Assembly (NCBI GenBank): GCA_903922535.1
Contig: CAIXUF010000257.1
Coordinates: forward strand, 1-7,109
Source: Candidatus Hydrogenedentota bacterium
Lineage (GTDB): Bacteria > Hydrogenedentota > Hydrogenedentia > Hydrogenedentiales > CAITNO01
Direction: 5' to 3'
DNA: 7,109 nucleotides
Made by a program: the position numbers and the translations under genes. Shown piece after piece: positions 5,444 through 7,109 of this stretch; positions within the stretch are counted from its first letter, which is position 1, and each line of letters begins with the position of its first letter. The notes beneath the pieces were generated by a model that worked only from the letters and a program-made list of their open reading frames with translations, was not told the DNA's origin and ran no database searches.

Positions 5444-5474
5444 AAAGCGCTTTGGGCACCCAATCTGCTATGCT
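5444..5474 (+). promoter_or_regulatory. Extended -10 promoter with LacI-type palindrome for the isomerase gene
   Basis: TGCTATGCT (5466-5474) fits an extended -10 (TG, one base, then TATGCT). The -35 position is occupied by the perfect 10-bp palindrome AAAGCGCTTT (5444-5453) rather than a -35 box. A CG-centred palindrome with AAA/TTT arms is the type bound by LacI/GalR-family regulators. The start would be near 5481, about 70 bases before the ATG. This suggests sugar-responsive control of the gene, but no regulator gene is in view. Confidence 0.35.
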
Positions 5475-5537
5475 TTTCCATGACGGAGCGACCATGGCGT
5501 TTCGGACAGATTGACGGATGACACAACCCCAACCTGT

Positions 5538-5546
5538 GGAGGAGAG
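5538..5546 (+). promoter_or_regulatory. Ribosome binding site that fixes the isomerase start
   Basis: GGAGGAGAG stands just upstream of ATG 5551 and favours it over the in-frame ATG at 5518, which has no comparable site. Confidence 0.8.
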
Positions 5547-5550
5547 CATC

Positions 5551-6402
5551 ATGATTGAACTGGGCATGCACACCGACAACTGGCGGCCGCTGAGCGGCGG
5601 GTTCAAACAGGCGGCGGAAACGGCGGTCAAGTACGGGTTGAAGCATCTGGAGTTTGCCGCGATCCACGGCCAGTATTTTATCCAGGCGATGGGCTATGAG
5701 CCGGGCATATCGCTTCAGTCGAACCCGCGGGCGCTCAAACGCTACTGCGACGCGAAAGGGCTGGTCATCTCGCAGATCGACGGGTCCTATCCGTTCATGG
5801 GCCCGGAAGGTTCGGCCTTCGGCGTGCAGTATGTGCAGCAGTCCATCCGCTTCGCGGCCGAACTGGACTGCCACATGGTGGACACGGTGGACGGCGCGTC
5901 GGAGATCGAGGGGTACACCCGCGAGGAGGTGTTCCGCATCACCTGCGACAATTACCGCCAGGTGCTGCCCTGGGCGGAGGACTACGGGGTCATCATCAAC
6001 GTCGAGCCGCACGGCCCCTACACGAACGACCTGGAATTCATGCAACGGCTGTTCAAGCATTTCGACTCCGAGTGGCTGCGCTGCAACTTCGACACCGGCA
6101 ACAGCTTCATCGCGGGGCACGACCCGCTGGATTACCTCAAGACGCTGCGTCCCTGGGTGTCGCACTGCCACATCAAAGACGTCAGCGCCGGACTGGCTGC
6201 GGCCGCGCGCGGCGAGGAGACGGGCATCGCGTGCAGCGAGGTGCCCATCGGCGGCGGCGTGAACGCCGAGAACATCCGCAAGTGTCTCAATTTCCTCCAG
6301 GAAACCGGGTGGGACGGCGTGGTTTCCCTCGAATGCTACGGCGCCGATGACAACATCCGCCAGAGCGTCGAGTTCCTGCGCGAAGTGCTGGGACCGCAAT
6401 AA
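5551..6402 (+). CDS. Sugar phosphate isomerase/epimerase-like TIM-barrel protein
   Basis: A 283-residue member of the xylose isomerase-like TIM-barrel family (COG1082 type), which includes metal-dependent ketose epimerases, inosose dehydratases and endonuclease IV relatives. Likely metal ligands, by comparison with tagatose/psicose epimerases, are E152 (VEPHG), D181 (NFDTGN), H207 (CHIKD) and E261 (LECYG); all four positions are present, so it should be catalytic. The barrel strands begin with MIELGMHTDN and end with GVVSLECYG, with GGGVNAENI (234-242) in the usual C-terminal position. There is no signal peptide, so it is probably cytoplasmic. The exact substrate cannot be read from the sequence; members of this group in carbohydrate-rich lineages act on many sugars and polyols. 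It stands alone, divergent from the oxidoreductase operon, behind its own promoter-like region with a LacI-type palindrome. The start follows a strong Shine-Dalgarno. Confidence 0.9.
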   Translation: MIELGMHTDNWRPLSGGFKQAAETAVKYGLKHLEFAAIHGQYFIQAMGYEPGISLQSNPRALKRYCDAKGLVISQIDGSYPFMGPEGSAFGVQYVQQSIRFAAELDCHMVDTVDGASEIEGYTREEVFRITCDNYRQVLPWAEDYGVIINVEPHGPYTNDLEFMQRLFKHFDSEWLRCNFDTGNSFIAGHDPLDYLKTLRPWVSHCHIKDVSAGLAAAARGEETGIACSEVPIGGGVNAENIRKCLNFLQETGWDGVVSLECYGADDNIRQSVEFLREVLGPQ

Positions 6403-6473
6403 CCGGCAAGATACCCCCGGCCAAGATTTCCATGATCAAGAGACCGCATTCGGCAGTATTTGCAGACGGTCCT

Positions 6474-6509
6474 CGCGGTGGCAGTGTGTCCAGTTGCACG
6501 GCCACCGCG
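6474..6509. terminator. Strong hairpin between convergent genes
   Basis: CGCGGTGGC 6474-6482 pairs perfectly with GCCACCGCG 6501-6509. After a single A/G mismatch the stem continues as GTG 6484-6486 with CAC 6497-6499, about 12 bp in all. It lies between the ends of two genes that point at each other, so a shared terminator is natural, but no T-run flanks it. It may act as a transcript-stabilising or Rho-assisted end. Confidence 0.4.
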
Positions 6510-6533
6510 CCAAAGCCGGGTTCTGCGGTTCAA

Positions 6534-6548
6534 GGCAATGGAATTGCC
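6534..6548 (-). terminator. Small stem-loop just after the methyltransferase stop
   Basis: GGCAAT 6534-6539 and ATTGCC 6543-6548 form a 6-bp perfect stem with a 3-base loop, beginning one base past the TAG at 6550-6552. Only TTGAA follows on the minus strand, so this is at most a weak intrinsic terminator. Confidence 0.3.
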
Positions 6549-6549
6549 G

Positions 6550-7109
6550 CTATGCCCGCCGCAGCACCACCACAAGATCGTTCGACCGCTCCCGGTCATA
6601 GGGGGTTCCCGCAAAATCCCCCTGCACCGTCTCCGACGCGAATCCGGCAATGCGTGCCGCCTCATGCAGGTCCTCAAGAGACCAGTGCCGCAGGCACACG
6701 GTCTCCACGGTGACCCGGTCCGGTGTGCCGGGCCGTTTGACCGTGTATTCGAGCAGTAGCATGGTCCGGTCGTCCCCAGGCGTAAAGGTTTTTCGCGCGA
6801 GCACCTCCCCGCCGTCAAACTTGGCCGTTTCCGTCCGTTGCCGGGGCTCGCGCAGGGCCGGGTTGGCATAGTTCAGCAGTTGCAGGACAAGGCAGCCGTC
6901 CGGAGCCAGCGCCGCGGCGGTGTTCTTGAAGCAGGCCCGCACGTCGTCATAGTCGGGCAGCAGCGACAGCGAATTGCCCAGGCACAGCGCCATGCCGAAG
7001 GGGCCGGGCGGAGGAGTGCGCATGTCCGCCACCTCATAGACAATCTGTGGATGGGGCCGTGTGGCCTGTGCGTGCCGGATCATTTCGGGACTCAGGTCGC
7101 AGGCGGTCA
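6550..7109 (-). CDS. Class I SAM-dependent methyltransferase, C-terminal part
   Basis: The frame runs from TAG at 6550-6552 to the right edge, about 185 residues, so the N-terminus with the glycine-rich SAM loop is outside the window. Visible motifs fit a Rossmann-type methyltransferase: CDLSPEMIRHAQ just inside the edge (the acidic strand-2 region that holds the SAM ribose, with the common DLSPEM signature), VADM for the next acidic loop, then CLGNSLSLLPDYDDV (strand 4) and ALAPDGCLVLQLLNY, equivalent to the family's LKPGG region. The C-terminal part (YTVKRPGTPDRVTVETVCLRHWS and then LEDLHEAARIAGF) resembles small-molecule methyltransferases of the methyltransferase-25 group. An ATG at 7083 is internal, not the start. 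The substrate is unknown. It converges on the isomerase gene and need not be functionally linked to it. Confidence 0.85.
   Translation of the reverse strand, partial: TACDLSPEMIRHAQATRPHPQIVYEVADMRTPPPGPFGMALCLGNSLSLLPDYDDVRACFKNTAAALAPDGCLVLQLLNYANPALREPRQRTETAKFDGGEVLARKTFTPGDDRTMLLLEYTVKRPGTPDRVTVETVCLRHWSLEDLHEAARIAGFASETVQGDFAGTPYDRERSNDLVVVLRRA

Noticed and set aside
4092..5483. 463-codon plus-strand frame opposite the thiolase, and similar long frames at 1848-3005 and 2612-4063
   Set aside because: They are antisense shadows of the thiolase and oxidoreductase genes, whose catalytic and cluster motifs are intact on the minus strand.

Overview
The window looks like a bacterial genome fragment of fairly high G+C content from an organism with ferredoxin-based, probably anaerobic or facultatively anaerobic, metabolism. 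It carries a four-subunit 2-oxoacid:ferredoxin oxidoreductase with a thiolase, a TIM-barrel sugar isomerase, and an RsbW-like ATPase fragment. This mix would suit a PVC-type or related bacterium (Planctomycetes, Lentisphaerae, Hydrogenedentes), but nothing here fixes the taxon. No tRNA, rRNA, CRISPR array or transposase was recognised.

Layout, left to right. (1) 2-382, + strand: the C-terminal 126 residues of an RsbW/anti-sigma-type ATP-binding domain, cut by the left edge. (2) 383-1325: 943 bases without a convincing gene. The part from about 730 to 1037 is packed with nested, mostly perfect helices whose G-U wobbles are only valid on the + strand, and it ends in a GC hairpin plus T5. It is best read as a candidate structured RNA of unknown family. 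A weak promoter-like site, two more hairpins and a long inverted repeat follow. (3) 1326-5135, - strand: one operon in the order thiolase, ferredoxin-like delta subunit, alpha, beta and gamma subunits of a Kor/Vor-type oxidoreductase, with good Shine-Dalgarno sequences for four of the five genes and gaps of 2 to 37 bases. (4) 5136-5550: a divergent intergenic region with a possible promoter and 12-bp palindrome for the operon, an isolated 10-bp hairpin, and a LacI-type palindrome upstream of an extended -10 for the gene to the right. (5) 5551-6402, + strand: a complete sugar phosphate isomerase/epimerase-like gene. (6) 6403-6549: a convergent gap with two hairpins. (7) 6550-7109, - strand: a class I SAM-dependent methyltransferase, cut by the right edge.

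The operon genes plausibly work together. The oxidoreductase decarboxylates a 2-oxoacid to an acyl-CoA and passes electrons through the delta subunit's two [4Fe-4S] clusters to ferredoxin. The thiolase either cleaves a 3-oxoacyl-CoA or condenses acetyl-CoA. Oxidation of branched-chain 2-oxoacids (especially from isoleucine) fits both activities but is inference; a 2-oxoglutarate enzyme is not excluded. The most unusual part of the window is the candidate structured RNA in region 2.
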